A DNA stretch of 64,000 nt from UBA3839 sp963627995 (GTDB taxonomy: Bacteria; Bacteroidota; Bacteroidia; Bacteroidales; Bacteroidaceae): the NCBI GenBank assembly GCA_963627995.1, contig CAVGCV010000005.1, forward strand, positions 1 through 64,000. The letters are read 5' to 3'. This document shows, in pieces, positions 17,730 through 26,881 of the stretch. How positions within the stretch are numbered: the stretch's first letter is position 1; every line of letters begins with the position of its first letter. The notes below the pieces were generated by a model. That model saw only the letters and a list, made by a program, of their open reading frames with translations, had not been told where the DNA came from and ran no database searches. The position numbers were made by a program, and so were the translations under genes.

Positions 17730-20700
17730 CTACTCCACCACGACGTGCTCGCCGGCGCTGTGGCCCGCGTAGGCCGGTGCGTAGGCGCACTGCGCGGTGG
17801 CGATGCCGTTGGAGTAGCGGCCGGCGCGCGTGACGTACATGTCGAGGTCGATGGTCGCCGTGCCCTTGTGGAAGGTGTCGAAGAAGAAGTCGGCCGACGC
17901 GTCGTGGAGGGAGAGGTAGCACCCGCGCCCGCCCATCCACTGGTAGCCCGAGCGCTGCCGGAGCGGCTCGAAGCAGGCGGCGTGCTGCGAGCGTACCTGC
18001 ACGAAGTCGAGGTCGCGGTCGGCCGTCACCACGTGGCGCATGCGCACCTTGTCGCCCACGCGCAGCGTTTCGCCGTCGGCCATCTCGCGCCAGTCCGCGC
18101 TGCCGTCGGCCGCGGTCTGCACGTAGAACTTGCGGACGACGGTGAGCGACTGCCCCGACGCCGCGAGGCGGTCGAGCCGGTCCTCGCACTGTCCGTAGAA
18201 GCAGCCCCAGCTTGTCCCGGCGCCGGTCTTCGCCACCTCGGCCGTCCGGGCGTCGAGCAGTTTGTCCGGCACCGCGGCCTTCACGTAGCCCATGCCCGCC
18301 GTGGGCTCGGGCAGTTCGAGGGGGCGGTCTCCGAGGCGCACGACGGGGCTTTCCTCGCGGCGGAACGCGACGTCGGGCGCGACCTTGAGCAGCAGGTCCA
18401 CTGCTTCGAGCGTGTTGATGGCGTTGTCCCATTTCTGCGTCTGCTTCTGGCGGAGCATCCACAGCTGCATGGCGTTGAGGTAGTCGGCGGCCGTGCCGCG
18501 CCCGTCGTTCCAGACGGCGGAGTCGGCGGCCGATGCGCGGAACGCGCGCATGGCGGCGATGTGCGTCGGCAGCCGGTAGTCCATCCACGAGTAGCGCGCG
18601 CGCTCCGTGTCGAAGAAGCGTCCGTCGCCCGGGCGCGCCACGGTGTACTCGCGCAGCGAGCGCACGAACGCCGCCCCCTGCTTCTTCCGTCCGTCGGCCA
18701 GGAGCACTTCGGCCACCTTGGCGCGGCCGAACATGGTGAGGTCGGCCACGCGCCCCTGCGTGCGGTCGAGGTAGTCGTTCTTCGCCGCCTCCGTCTTCCT
18801 GTCGAACGTGTGGCGCGCCTGGTGGGCGGCGTACATCCAGCGGAACGTGCTTTCGCCGGGCAGCCACTGCGGGTGGCGTCTGGCGTGCTTTTCGTAGTAG
18901 TCCAGCTCCCGCGCGTCGAGGTAGCGGAAGGCCTTCCGCAGCATGGAGGCCACGGCGGCGTCGGGCGACTGCCCCTGCGCGCGCTGATAGTCGGCGAGGC
19001 GCGCCAGGTGCTCCGTGACGGCGAGGGTGACGTAGTAGTTGTCCTCCATGCCCTCGAACCACGTCCACGCGCCCGAGCCGCGCTGCAGGCGCTCGAGCTT
19101 CGCCACCGCCGCGCCGGTGCGCGCGTCGATGAGGCGGTCGTCGAACAGCTCGGCGAGCTGCTTGCGCTGCTCCGTCTCGTCCTGCGCGTCGAGCATCCAC
19201 GGCGTTTCCTTCAGCAGTATTTCCTTCAGCTCCTCGTTCTTCTGCAACTCGCTGGTGAGCGTGCCGCCGCCGGCCTCCTCCGCGTTCCAGCGCTGGATGA
19301 GCTGCCGCAGCGACGGGACGCGCTGCGCGATGCTGCGCGCCACCGAATTGACATAGAGCGCGGCGGAGTGGCTGAGCGCGTCGTCGCGCTCGGGGTTGAG
19401 CAGCGCGTGCATGGCGAGCACGGCCGACCACGAGGGGTTGTCCGTGTACTCGAACGTCATGGCGCGCCGCGTGGCCGTTTCGGAGCGGTTGTTGAACAGC
19501 GCGGAGAGGTCGATGGTCTTGGCCGCTCCGCCCTCGATGTAGAAGGGCACCGTCTCGACGACATGCTTCCTGTCGGTCAGCACGGGGAGCCAGTTGCGCT
19601 CGCCGTCGGAAACGGCGGCGTTGCCGGCCTCCACCTCGCACACGAGCATGGGGAACTCGTCGCCCACGGCGTAGTCGAACGTGGCGGCCGTGGTCTTGCC
19701 GGCCTCCACGGCGAACGCGTGCTTCTGCGAATGGGCCACGCGGCCGGTGCGCGGGTCGATGAGGCGCATGACGGCCGTGCCGGCAAGGTGGCGGTCGGAC
19801 TGGTTGACGATGCGCGCCGTGAGGCTGAGGCGGTCGCCCGTGCGCACGAAGCGCGGCATGTTGGGCTGCACCATGATGTCCTTGCGGGCGGTGGCGGTGG
19901 CGCGGAGGCTGCCGTAATCGACCGCGCGGGTGTGGGCGGTGGCGGCGAACTTCCACTCCGTCATGCTTTCGGGCAGGGTGAAGGCGATGCGCACGTTGCC
20001 CTGCGCGTCGGTGTGGAGCGCGGGCATGAAGAAGGCGGTCTCGGCAAAGTTGCTACGCAGCGGCGCGGCAGCGGCGGGCTGCTCCGTCCCGCCCTCGCCG
20101 GCGGCCGGGGCGTCCGCCGTATCCTCCTCTTCTTCGGCGGCGGCGCCACGCGCGACGCCGCGGACGCGGGCGGAAAGCTGCATGGCGGACGGCGCCGCGT
20201 CATTGAGCGCGCAGGCCTCCGTCAGGAGCAGGGCCTTTCCGAAGCGCGGCAGGGATGCCTGCGCGTAGTCGGCGTAGGGGCGCAGCGAGCTGAACGTGCG
20301 GCTGACGTCCCGTGTGTAGGACACTTTGAAGTTGGGCGAGAGGAAGAAGGAGGGGTTGTCGTCCGAAGCGTGGCAGCCGACACGCGGGACAGGACGCGAG
20401 AAGCCGACGGCGAAGGACTGGGTGAACGGCGCGAGCTGGTCGAGCGAGCCGTCGTACATGGTGGCAAGCAGTTGCGCGTCGGCGGGCTTTCCGTCTGCGC
20501 CGGCAACATGGAGCGTCCACGTCTCCTGCTGTCCCGGGGCGAGACGGTCGCGGAACGTCGCCCACGTGAGCCGCAGCTGCTTCGCGGGCTTCTCGAGCGT
20601 GAACTGCCGCCGCACGGTGTGGAGCTGTCCGTCGCGGACATAGGTGACGAACAGCTCCATGCCGCTGCCGAAGCGCGCGTCGTAGTCGTAGGCCATGCGC

Positions 20701-23480
20701 TCGAGGCTGCCGGCGCGCAGGCCGGCGCGGTCGTCGATCACGCACGAGTCGGAAACGAGGTACACGTAGGTGTAGGCATCGGCGCACTGCGGGGCGAACC
20801 ACGCCTCGACGCCCCGGGAGGGCGAGTAGGTTGCGGAGGGCGCGTGGAGCCAGTCGTCGGACAGCGCCATCGCGCCGCCCTCGCGCGACCACAGCACGAA
20901 GTCGACCGAGTCGGCAACGGCGCGCTGGCGCGAGTCGCGCGCGGCGAGCGAAAGGCGATAGCTGCCGAGCGGCAGCGACGCAAGGCTGCCGAGGTCGAGG
21001 TGGCGCGCGGTGCTGAATGTGCCCTCTGCGACGCAGGTGGCGTAGTCGTCCGCTGCGCCGGGCGCGTAGCGGCAGAGCCGCCACGTGCCCTCCGCATCGA
21101 CGGGCTGCCCGTTGGCGTTCTGCGCCAGCACCTTGACGCAGGGCTGCCCGGTGCGCTCCACGCTGGCGGGGATGTCGGTGCGCAGCCCGAAGTCCGCGTT
21201 GGCGACACGGAGCGTTTTCTCGGCGGGCTGGGTTTCGCCGGCGAGGTCGGTGATGTCGGCGTTGAGCTGGAACACCATCATGCCCTGCGCGCCGTCCCAC
21301 TCGAAGCCGGGCGCCTCGTCGTCGCCAACGCGGCTGCCGTCGAGATGGACCATGACGCGGAAGCGTCCGTCGTCGCCGGTGGTGGCTGTGCCCTGTCCGC
21401 ACGTTTCCCAGCCGCTGGCGTTGTGCCACCAGTCCCAGAAGCTGGCAGGGCGCGCCCTGACGCGCCACGCGACGGACGCGCCCTGCACGGGAACGCCGGA
21501 GAATGTCTTCGCAACGCCGACAAGCTCAATGCTGTCGCCCAGCGAGAATTGTCCGTCGACGGGGTCGAACTCGACGGCAAACGTGGGACGCTTGTACTCC
21601 TCGACGCGGAAGGTCACGCTGCCCGCCCCGAAGGCCAGGGAGTACGTTCCGTTGAGGCGGTCGGTGGGCAGGGTGAAGTCGGCGGCCGCCTTGCCGTAGG
21701 CGTCGGTGCGCGCCTGTTTCTTCTCGACAACCTGCCGGTTGGCGTCGCGGAGCGTGAACGTGACCTCCGTGTCGGGCGCGACGCGGGTTTCGTCGCCGAG
21801 CTGGGAGTAGAGGATGCCGGCGGCGTGGAGCGTCTGTCCGGGGCGATAGATGGCGCGGTCGGTGAAAGCGGCGTACTTCAAATCCGCTTTCTCCCGGGCC
21901 GACGGCGCGGACAAGGAGAAGTAGGAGACGCACTTGTGGCTCACGTCGCCGTCGGTCAGGTAGGCGCGGAACGCGGTGGGGGACTCGTCCACCTCCACGC
22001 GCCCCTCGGCGTCGGTGCGGTAGGTGGCGGAGTGCTTCTTCCACTGGCCATCGGCATAGTCCTCCCACTGGCCCACGACCTTGCAGCCGGCCACGGGGCG
22101 GCCCGTGACGTTGTCGACCACGCACAGCACGCGGCGGTTTCCCGGCAGGTGGAGCGCGAACACGCGCAGGGTGGTGAGGTGGACGGAAGTGGTGTCGCTG
22201 CAGTTCCGGCTGCGCACCTCGACGTGGAAATCGCCGGGAGGCAGGGTGAGCTGGAACGTGTCGCGCTGCATGTCCTCCGCCACGTCGGGACGCTGGCGGA
22301 AGTGGTCGAACGCGAGCGACTGCGTGGCCACCACCTTCTTCGTGCGCTTGTCGGTGACGCGCACCTGCGCGCCGGACAGGTTGCGGTGGCTCACCGCGAC
22401 GGCAAACGGCGCGTTGGGCTGCGGCGGCCGGGGTGTGGAGAGGCTGAGCGAGGGTGCGTGCGCCCCTTCCTCGCAATGGCGGAACGCCTTTTTGAGCGGC
22501 GAGGACGGCCATTGCCGCTGCGCCATCCGCGCGATGTCGGCGCGCTGCGACTGGGATATCTCAGGGTCGGCGCGCAGGTAGGCGAGGCACGCGTCGGAGC
22601 CGGCCTCGGTGTCGGCGTTGGCGTTGTAGAGTTCCTTCAGCGTCTCGAGGTAGGCGGCGCGGGTGAGCCGCAAGCGGCGGTTCTCGAGCCGCTGCTGCGT
22701 GTCCAGGGCCGACAGGCGCGCCAACACGCAGGCGTCGCGCTTGCCCTGCTCCCGGTAGATGTCGGCAACGCGGAGCTGCATCCGCCACAAAGGCTCGGTG
22801 CCAAGCAGCCCCTGCGTGGCGATGAACCGCGCGACGAGGGAGAGGATGTCGTCGCCATAGAGGCGGCTGTCGCGCCCCTTGGCGTAGAGCGGGGCGTAGG
22901 GCTGGGCCTGGATGTCCGCCAACGGGCGCAAGTCGGCCAGCACGGCGCGCACGTGTTCGTCGCGGCGCGCCTGGAACTGCGACTTCGCCTCCTCGTCGCT
23001 CCACGTGAGGCGCGAGACGGCGAGGTCGGCGTAGACGGAGGCCAGGAGCGTGCGGAGCAACGCCTTGCGTTCTACGGCGTTTTCGGCGGCAAGCCGGGCT
23101 TCGACGTCCGCGACATCGACGGCGGCGCTGTCGGCCGACACGTCCTGCCGCAGGGCCATGAGCGTGAGCCCTGCCTTGACGAGCTGTCCGAAGTCGTCGC
23201 GCTGCTCGGCAAGAGCGTAGATGGCGCGCGTCTGCTCGACGGCCGACTGCGGCAGCCCCTTGTCGATGTTGCGCTTGACTTCCTGCCAGCGCTTGTCGTA
23301 GTCGCCGTCCGACGGCACGGGCGGCGAGGGGAACGGTTTGGAGAAATCAATCATGGTGTGTGGGGGGGATTTCATGGCGTGGGATGTGCCCGGAACTTCG
23401 CCGGCGACCGTCCGCAAGCCGAGGGGCATCAAGAACAGGATGGATGCGCACAACGGCCACTGAATGTGTTTGCGCCACAT
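17730..23480 (-). CDS. alpha-2-macroglobulin family protein, thioester motif absent
   Basis: A 1916-residue exported protein with an N-terminal signal peptide (about residues 1-27). A helical N-terminal region of some 350 residues comes first. MG-type domains follow, including the MG2-like AIYRPGQTLHAAGI segment and a carboxypeptidase-regulatory-like Ig segment near GRPVAGCKVVG. A middle A2M segment (LPESMTEWKF) comes next, then an alpha/alpha-toroid thioester-domain region. No CxEQ thioester motif is found where it is expected, so the protein should not couple covalently to proteases. Relatives are thought to guard the periplasm or surface against proteases; that role here is inferred. The partner pbpC gene common in proteobacteria is not adjacent. 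The gene is monocistronic. Confidence 0.85.
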   Translation of the reverse strand: MWRKHIQWPLCASILFLMPLGLRTVAGEVPGTSHAMKSPPHTMIDFSKPFPSPPVPSDGDYDKRWQEVKRNIDKGLPQSAVEQTRAIYALAEQRDDFGQLVKAGLTLMALRQDVSADSAAVDVADVEARLAAENAVERKALLRTLLASVYADLAVSRLTWSDEEAKSQFQARRDEHVRAVLADLRPLADIQAQPYAPLYAKGRDSRLYGDDILSLVARFIATQGLLGTEPLWRMQLRVADIYREQGKRDACVLARLSALDTQQRLENRRLRLTRAAYLETLKELYNANADTEAGSDACLAYLRADPEISQSQRADIARMAQRQWPSSPLKKAFRHCEEGAHAPSLSLSTPRPPQPNAPFAVAVSHRNLSGAQVRVTDKRTKKVVATQSLAFDHFRQRPDVAEDMQRDTFQLTLPPGDFHVEVRSRNCSDTTSVHLTTLRVFALHLPGNRRVLCVVDNVTGRPVAGCKVVGQWEDYADGQWKKHSATYRTDAEGRVEVDESPTAFRAYLTDGDVSHKCVSYFSLSAPSAREKADLKYAAFTDRAIYRPGQTLHAAGILYSQLGDETRVAPDTEVTFTLRDANRQVVEKKQARTDAYGKAAADFTLPTDRLNGTYSLAFGAGSVTFRVEEYKRPTFAVEFDPVDGQFSLGDSIELVGVAKTFSGVPVQGASVAWRVRARPASFWDWWHNASGWETCGQGTATTGDDGRFRVMVHLDGSRVGDDEAPGFEWDGAQGMMVFQLNADITDLAGETQPAEKTLRVANADFGLRTDIPASVERTGQPCVKVLAQNANGQPVDAEGTWRLCRYAPGAADDYATCVAEGTFSTARHLDLGSLASLPLGSYRLSLAARDSRQRAVADSVDFVLWSREGGAMALSDDWLHAPSATYSPSRGVEAWFAPQCADAYTYVYLVSDSCVIDDRAGLRAGSLERMAYDYDARFGSGMELFVTYVRDGQLHTVRRQFTLEKPAKQLRLTWATFRDRLAPGQQETWTLHVAGADGKPADAQLLATMYDGSLDQLAPFTQSFAVGFSRPVPRVGCHASDDNPSFFLSPNFKVSYTRDVSRTFSSLRPYADYAQASLPRFGKALLLTEACALNDAAPSAMQLSARVRGVARGAAAEEEEDTADAPAAGEGGTEQPAAAAPLRSNFAETAFFMPALHTDAQGNVRIAFTLPESMTEWKFAATAHTRAVDYGSLRATATARKDIMVQPNMPRFVRTGDRLSLTARIVNQSDRHLAGTAVMRLIDPRTGRVAHSQKHAFAVEAGKTTAATFDYAVGDEFPMLVCEVEAGNAAVSDGERNWLPVLTDRKHVVETVPFYIEGGAAKTIDLSALFNNRSETATRRAMTFEYTDNPSWSAVLAMHALLNPERDDALSHSAALYVNSVARSIAQRVPSLRQLIQRWNAEEAGGGTLTSELQKNEELKEILLKETPWMLDAQDETEQRKQLAELFDDRLIDARTGAAVAKLERLQRGSGAWTWFEGMEDNYYVTLAVTEHLARLADYQRAQGQSPDAAVASMLRKAFRYLDARELDYYEKHARRHPQWLPGESTFRWMYAAHQARHTFDRKTEAAKNDYLDRTQGRVADLTMFGRAKVAEVLLADGRKKQGAAFVRSLREYTVARPGDGRFFDTERARYSWMDYRLPTHIAAMRAFRASAADSAVWNDGRGTAADYLNAMQLWMLRQKQTQKWDNAINTLEAVDLLLKVAPDVAFRREESPVVRLGDRPLELPEPTAGMGYVKAAVPDKLLDARTAEVAKTGAGTSWGCFYGQCEDRLDRLAASGQSLTVVRKFYVQTAADGSADWREMADGETLRVGDKVRMRHVVTADRDLDFVQVRSQHAACFEPLRQRSGYQWMGGRGCYLSLHDASADFFFDTFHKGTATIDLDMYVTRAGRYSNGIATAQCAYAPAYAGHSAGEHVVVE

Positions 23481-23819
23481 ATTTTTTCAGGTTAGATAGT
23501 TGTTAATGGCGTAAAAGTACGACAAAAAAGAGGAACGCACCAACTTTTAACCTTTTTTCTCCTTGCCGGGGCGGTCGTTTGCGCTTTCCCGGACACCGGC
23601 ATGCAGTGTGGGCGGCTTGTCGCCGAAACGGAGCGGGAAGCGGCGCGCGGACGCGCCTGTGGGGAATTATCGAGAGAATCATATGGCCATTCCACTCATT
23701 TTTGCGATATTTGCACCCATTAAAAGCACACGGGGGAGGGTTTTCTGCGCAACGATGCGGACAGGACGTGTCCGCCGTGCCTTTTCCCGGGGAGGGAACC
23801 ACAGAAAGAAGCTAATAAC
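23481..23819. other. divergent intergenic region between the A2M-like and wcaJ-like genes
   Basis: The 339-bp gap has no gene that I can support. On the minus strand TACTTTTA (23512-23519) is one base from the -7 consensus and lies about 20 bp after TTGG, a possible A2M promoter. On the plus strand the last 70 bp before the wcaJ-like ATG hold the inverted repeat GCGGACA-5-TGTCCGC (23757-23775), which could be an operator or a leader hairpin. Confidence 0.4.
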
Positions 23820-25211
23820 ATGGAAAAGGACAACAAGCTACAATACATCGTGCTGGGTGTCGACCTGCTGGTGCTGTTCATGGTCACCACTGTGTTTTTT
23901 CATTTCATGAACACATTTTTCCATGCAACGGTCGCACACATCAGCTGGTATCCCAACATCATCTATTTCATCCTGGCGTTCCTGCTCGCATTTTCCATCC
24001 TGCCGCCGGTGAGCCACGAGCGCATGGCGACGTCGGAAGACGTGACAAAGCGCAGCCTGCTCACTTCGGCGCTGTTCATCCTGTTCTACACGTTCATCGT
24101 CATCGCAATCACTCCCAGCAACCGCTTTCCGCGGACCTTCACCTACGCGTTCGCGCTCATCTTCGCCGCCATGAACCTGTGCGAGCGGCTGTTGCTGCGC
24201 AAATGGTTCATGCGCGCCCGCGCCGAGAAGCACGACTTGCGGCACGTGGTGCTGATTGGGAACGACGAGAACATGGTGTCGATTTACAAATACCTCTCGC
24301 CGTCGGTACACGGCTACACCATAGCCGGTGTGTTTTTCGACGAGGAGATGGAGGGCAGCCCCCTCAACGCGCTGCGGCGGGGAAAGCGGAGCGACGCGCT
24401 CGAATGGCTCGCCCTGCACCCGGAGGTGCACGAGGTTTACGCGCATTTCGCGGACAGCGAGCGCGAGCAGACGCACCTGCTGGCGGAGTTCTGCGACAAC
24501 CACCTCATGCGCCTCTACTTCGTGCCGAACATACATGTGTTCTGCGAAAAGGCGGTGTTCCAGCAAATGGGCAGCACGATGATTATCGCGCGGAGCGAAG
24601 AGCCGCTCACCCTGCTGAGCAACCGCGCCATCAAGCGTGCGTTCGACTTGGCGATGTCGTCGCTCTTCCTCGCCACGCTTTACCCACTCATCTACATTGT
24701 CGTCGCCATCATCATCAAAAGGCAGTCGCCCGGCCCCGTCTATTTCAAGCAAGAACGGACGGGACTGGACGGCAACGTGTTCACCTGCCTGAAGTTCCGA
24801 TCGATGAACGTGAACGCCGATGCCGACAAGCTGCAAGCCACGCGCGACGACCCCAGGAAATTCCCGTTCGGGAACATCATGCGGAAAACAAACATCGACG
24901 AGCTGCCGCAGCTCATCAACGTGTGGAAAGGAGACATGTCGCTCGTGGGGCCGCGGCCGCACATGCTCAAGCACACGGAGGTATACTCACACATCGTGAA
25001 CCGCTACATGGTGCGCCACTTCGCCAAGCCGGGCATCACGGGGCTGGCGCAGGTTTCGGGCTTCAGGGGCGAAACAAAGCACATCGAGGACATGGAGGGC
25101 CGCGTGCGCAAGGACATCGAGTACATCGAGAACTGGACGTTTCTGCTCGACCTGAAAATCATACTCAAGACGTTCACCAACATGCTCGGCGGCGAGAAGA
25201 ACGCCTATTAG
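23820..25211 (+). CDS. WcaJ-type undecaprenyl-phosphate glycosyl-1-phosphate transferase
   Basis: A 463-residue initiating transferase. Four N-terminal transmembrane helices (about residues 8-125) are followed by a Rossmann-like CoA-binding segment starting near RHVVLIGNDE, then a re-entrant hydrophobic helix near residue 285 and the catalytic bacterial sugar transferase domain. Its motifs are RQSPGPVYFKQERTG, FTCLKFRSM, RKTNIDELPQLINV and MSLVGPRPH. It loads the first sugar phosphate onto undecaprenyl phosphate. A second, shorter initiating transferase is encoded at 42826-43476, so the cell may start two different glycans, or this one may serve a pathway elsewhere. It is not in an operon with the neighbours. 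Confidence 0.92.
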   Translation: MEKDNKLQYIVLGVDLLVLFMVTTVFFHFMNTFFHATVAHISWYPNIIYFILAFLLAFSILPPVSHERMATSEDVTKRSLLTSALFILFYTFIVIAITPSNRFPRTFTYAFALIFAAMNLCERLLLRKWFMRARAEKHDLRHVVLIGNDENMVSIYKYLSPSVHGYTIAGVFFDEEMEGSPLNALRRGKRSDALEWLALHPEVHEVYAHFADSEREQTHLLAEFCDNHLMRLYFVPNIHVFCEKAVFQQMGSTMIIARSEEPLTLLSNRAIKRAFDLAMSSLFLATLYPLIYIVVAIIIKRQSPGPVYFKQERTGLDGNVFTCLKFRSMNVNADADKLQATRDDPRKFPFGNIMRKTNIDELPQLINVWKGDMSLVGPRPHMLKHTEVYSHIVNRYMVRHFAKPGITGLAQVSGFRGETKHIEDMEGRVRKDIEYIENWTFLLDLKIILKTFTNMLGGEKNAY

Positions 25212-25346
25212 CCCCAGCCACACGCAGCCATCGCGATGCGGCATGAGCCGCTGTGCGCCAAATGCTTAGCCGCCGTTTGTGAGACGAAGACTCCGCCTAC
25301 GGCAAATAAATGCCTATTTACCGCGGCGTTATCCGAGTTTTTTCGC

Positions 25347-25354
25347 TAACTTTG
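25347..25354 (+). promoter_or_regulatory. -7 promoter element of the 25.4-26.7 kb cluster
   Basis: TAACTTTG, 30 bp before the ATG at 25384. A good TTTG -33 box is not visible at the normal distance. Confidence 0.5.
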
Positions 25355-25383
25355 CATTCAATTCAAACAAAGCGAGACAAGCA

Positions 25384-26031
25384 ATGGGAATTCTCTCGAA
25401 TATCTTCAAAAAAAAGGAAAAGACGAACGTGGGCGGCATGGAGGACTTCATGACGCTCATCCGGGTATATTTCCAAAGCGTGCTTGCAGCCAACCTGGGC
25501 ATTTCGAACCTCAAGGCTCTGCCCGACATGATGACGTTCAAGCGGACGCTGCACGTGGCGACCGTGAACAACAAGCTGGGCGTTGGCGAGAAAAAAGCCT
25601 GCAAGCGGCTGCTGCAAGACCTTTACGGACTGAACGACAATTTTTTCAAGGAAATCGACAACAGCGTGAAGAGGTGCTGCAAGCGGCAGACCGACGTGGT
25701 GGGCTTCCTGACCTTGTTCCAAGGCTACACGCAGGAGCTGATGATGCTGATGGGCACCTTGATGAAGTGGAAGTTCCGCATTCCCGGCTTTCTGAAAAAA
25801 GCCATGCGGAGCGTGACGGCCAAGACCGTGAACGACGTGTTCACACGGCAGGACTGGAGCGACGAGGCGACGCGCAAGGCGGTGTTCTCGGTGCGACGCT
25901 ATCAGAAGATGCTGGGCTTCAGCGAAGAATGGACGACAGACTACGTTTACAACTTCATCATACTCGCCAAGAAGGAGCCTGCGCCCTCGCAGGACGACAT
26001 TGACAAAGCGGAAGCGAAAATGAAGAAGTGA
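25384..26031 (+). CDS. conserved hypothetical protein, helical
   Basis: A 215-residue soluble protein with no signal peptide or transmembrane segment. It begins MGILSNIFKKKEK, then a helical, lysine-rich body with a short Cys-containing stretch (KRCCKRQ) near residue 98. I do not recognise a named domain. The open frame reaches back to 25279, but ATG 25384 follows the -7 box and matches the change to a coding-like composition. It is followed after 41 nt by a coiled-coil gene and zapA, so it may belong to a cell-division or envelope cluster; that is inference from position. Confidence 0.75.
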   Translation: MGILSNIFKKKEKTNVGGMEDFMTLIRVYFQSVLAANLGISNLKALPDMMTFKRTLHVATVNNKLGVGEKKACKRLLQDLYGLNDNFFKEIDNSVKRCCKRQTDVVGFLTLFQGYTQELMMLMGTLMKWKFRIPGFLKKAMRSVTAKTVNDVFTRQDWSDEATRKAVFSVRRYQKMLGFSEEWTTDYVYNFIILAKKEPAPSQDDIDKAEAKMKK

Positions 26032-26072
26032 ACAACCTATAAAAGACTGGGACAGCGCAGCACCCGAAAGCC

Positions 26073-26381
26073 ATGACAGCGGACGAAAGAAAACGACTGA
26101 AAGACTTTGACGCCAAGGTCAGACAGCTATTGTCGCGCTACAAGGTCATGCGGCAGGAGAACGCCGACCTCTACACCGAGCTCGAACGAAGAGACGAGGA
26201 GATAGAGCGGTTGAGAACTGAACTCGGACAAAGCCGGCGCGATTATTCCAATCTGAAATTAGCCAAGATGATTTCCATCAGCGACGACGAGATGAAGAGC
26301 GCAAAGATGAGAATCACGCGGTTAGTGCGCGAAGTGAACAAGTGCATCGGGCTGTTGAGCACTGGCACGCAGCCAGACTGA
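26073..26381 (+). CDS. small coiled-coil protein (ZapB-like position)
   Basis: A 102-residue protein whose first 60 residues are a heptad-rich coiled coil (for example ENADLYTELERRDEEIERL), ending in a short basic and polar tail. There is no signal peptide. Its stop codon is 2 nt before the zapA start, so the two are translationally linked. Small coiled-coil genes in this position are a regular neighbour of zapA in Bacteroidetes; it may be a functional partner of ZapA, but no ZapB homology can be claimed from sequence alone. Confidence 0.75.
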   Translation: MTADERKRLKDFDAKVRQLLSRYKVMRQENADLYTELERRDEEIERLRTELGQSRRDYSNLKLAKMISISDDEMKSAKMRITRLVREVNKCIGLLSTGTQPD

Positions 26382-26383
26382 AC

Positions 26384-26698
26384 ATGCCGGATGACGACAA
26401 GGGACGCAGGATGAACATAAAGGTCACGATAGAAGGAATCGAGCTCCCCCTCACCGTCAACGCTGAGGACGAGAAGACTTACCGCGACGCGGCATCGCTC
26501 ATCGCGCAACGCCTAAGGGGCTTACGCGATAGGTTTCCGAACCTTCCGAATGACAAGTACTACTATGCGATGGTGATGCTCAACACGGCCGTGGATGCCG
26601 TGAGAGCCACGAACAGTGCCAGCACCGCCCCTTACGTTGAGACGATAACGGACCTGGACGCGGAGATGGACGCGGTTTTGGCAAAGCACGCCAAGTAG
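26384..26698 (+). CDS. zapA: cell division protein ZapA
   Basis: A 104-residue protein with the ZapA layout: an N-terminal beta segment (IKVTIEGIELPLTV), the E-D-E-KTYRDAASLI helix, and a C-terminal coiled coil (YYAMVMLNTAVDAV onward). It would bundle FtsZ filaments at midcell. ATG 26384 was chosen because it is 2 nt after the previous stop; ATG 26411 (MNIKV) is an equally reasonable start and gives 95 residues. The frame open back to 26342 lies inside the preceding gene. Confidence 0.85.
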   Translation: MPDDDKGRRMNIKVTIEGIELPLTVNAEDEKTYRDAASLIAQRLRGLRDRFPNLPNDKYYYAMVMLNTAVDAVRATNSASTAPYVETITDLDAEMDAVLAKHAK

Positions 26699-26699
26699 C

Positions 26700-26848
26700 C
26701 GCCCGTTCCGTGTCGCTTCCATTTTCGCCGCCCAAAACCACGCCGGACGACTCCTGCAAGGGACTTCTCCGACGCGAGGACAGAACTTTCAGCGCACAGA
26801 CTCCGAATCGTCCCTTTGTGGAACGGTCTTCGGATTTGTGCGCTTTTT
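26700..26848 (+). ncRNA. candidate structured RNA between zapA and rny (6S-like position)
   Basis: The 183-bp gap is rich in complementary segments. CAAGGGAC (about 26758) can pair with GTCCCTTTG (about 26810), and GCGCACA...CCGAA (26792-26807) pairs with TTCGG...TGTGCGC (26829-26843), followed by TTTTT. The two pairings partly exclude each other, which suggests either a switch or one long irregular stem. Downstream of zapA is the known place of the 6S RNA gene in several proteobacteria. I could not fold the whole region, and no promoter is evident, so this could also be only a terminator. Confidence 0.3.
26792..26848 (+). terminator. probable terminator between zapA and rny
   Basis: GCGCACA/TGTGCGC with inner CCGAA/TTCGG, followed directly by TTTTT (26844-26848). 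It would separate the zapA transcript from that of rny. Confidence 0.6.
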
Positions 26849-26881
26849 GCGAATATTAATCTTTTAAACCCAACAAACTCA

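Noticed and set aside
17415..23495. 2026-codon open frame antisense to the alpha-2-macroglobulin gene
   Set aside because: It mirrors a GC-rich gene; its translation is Arg/Val/Glu/His-rich low complexity with no domain, and the opposite strand has a signal peptide and recognisable domains.
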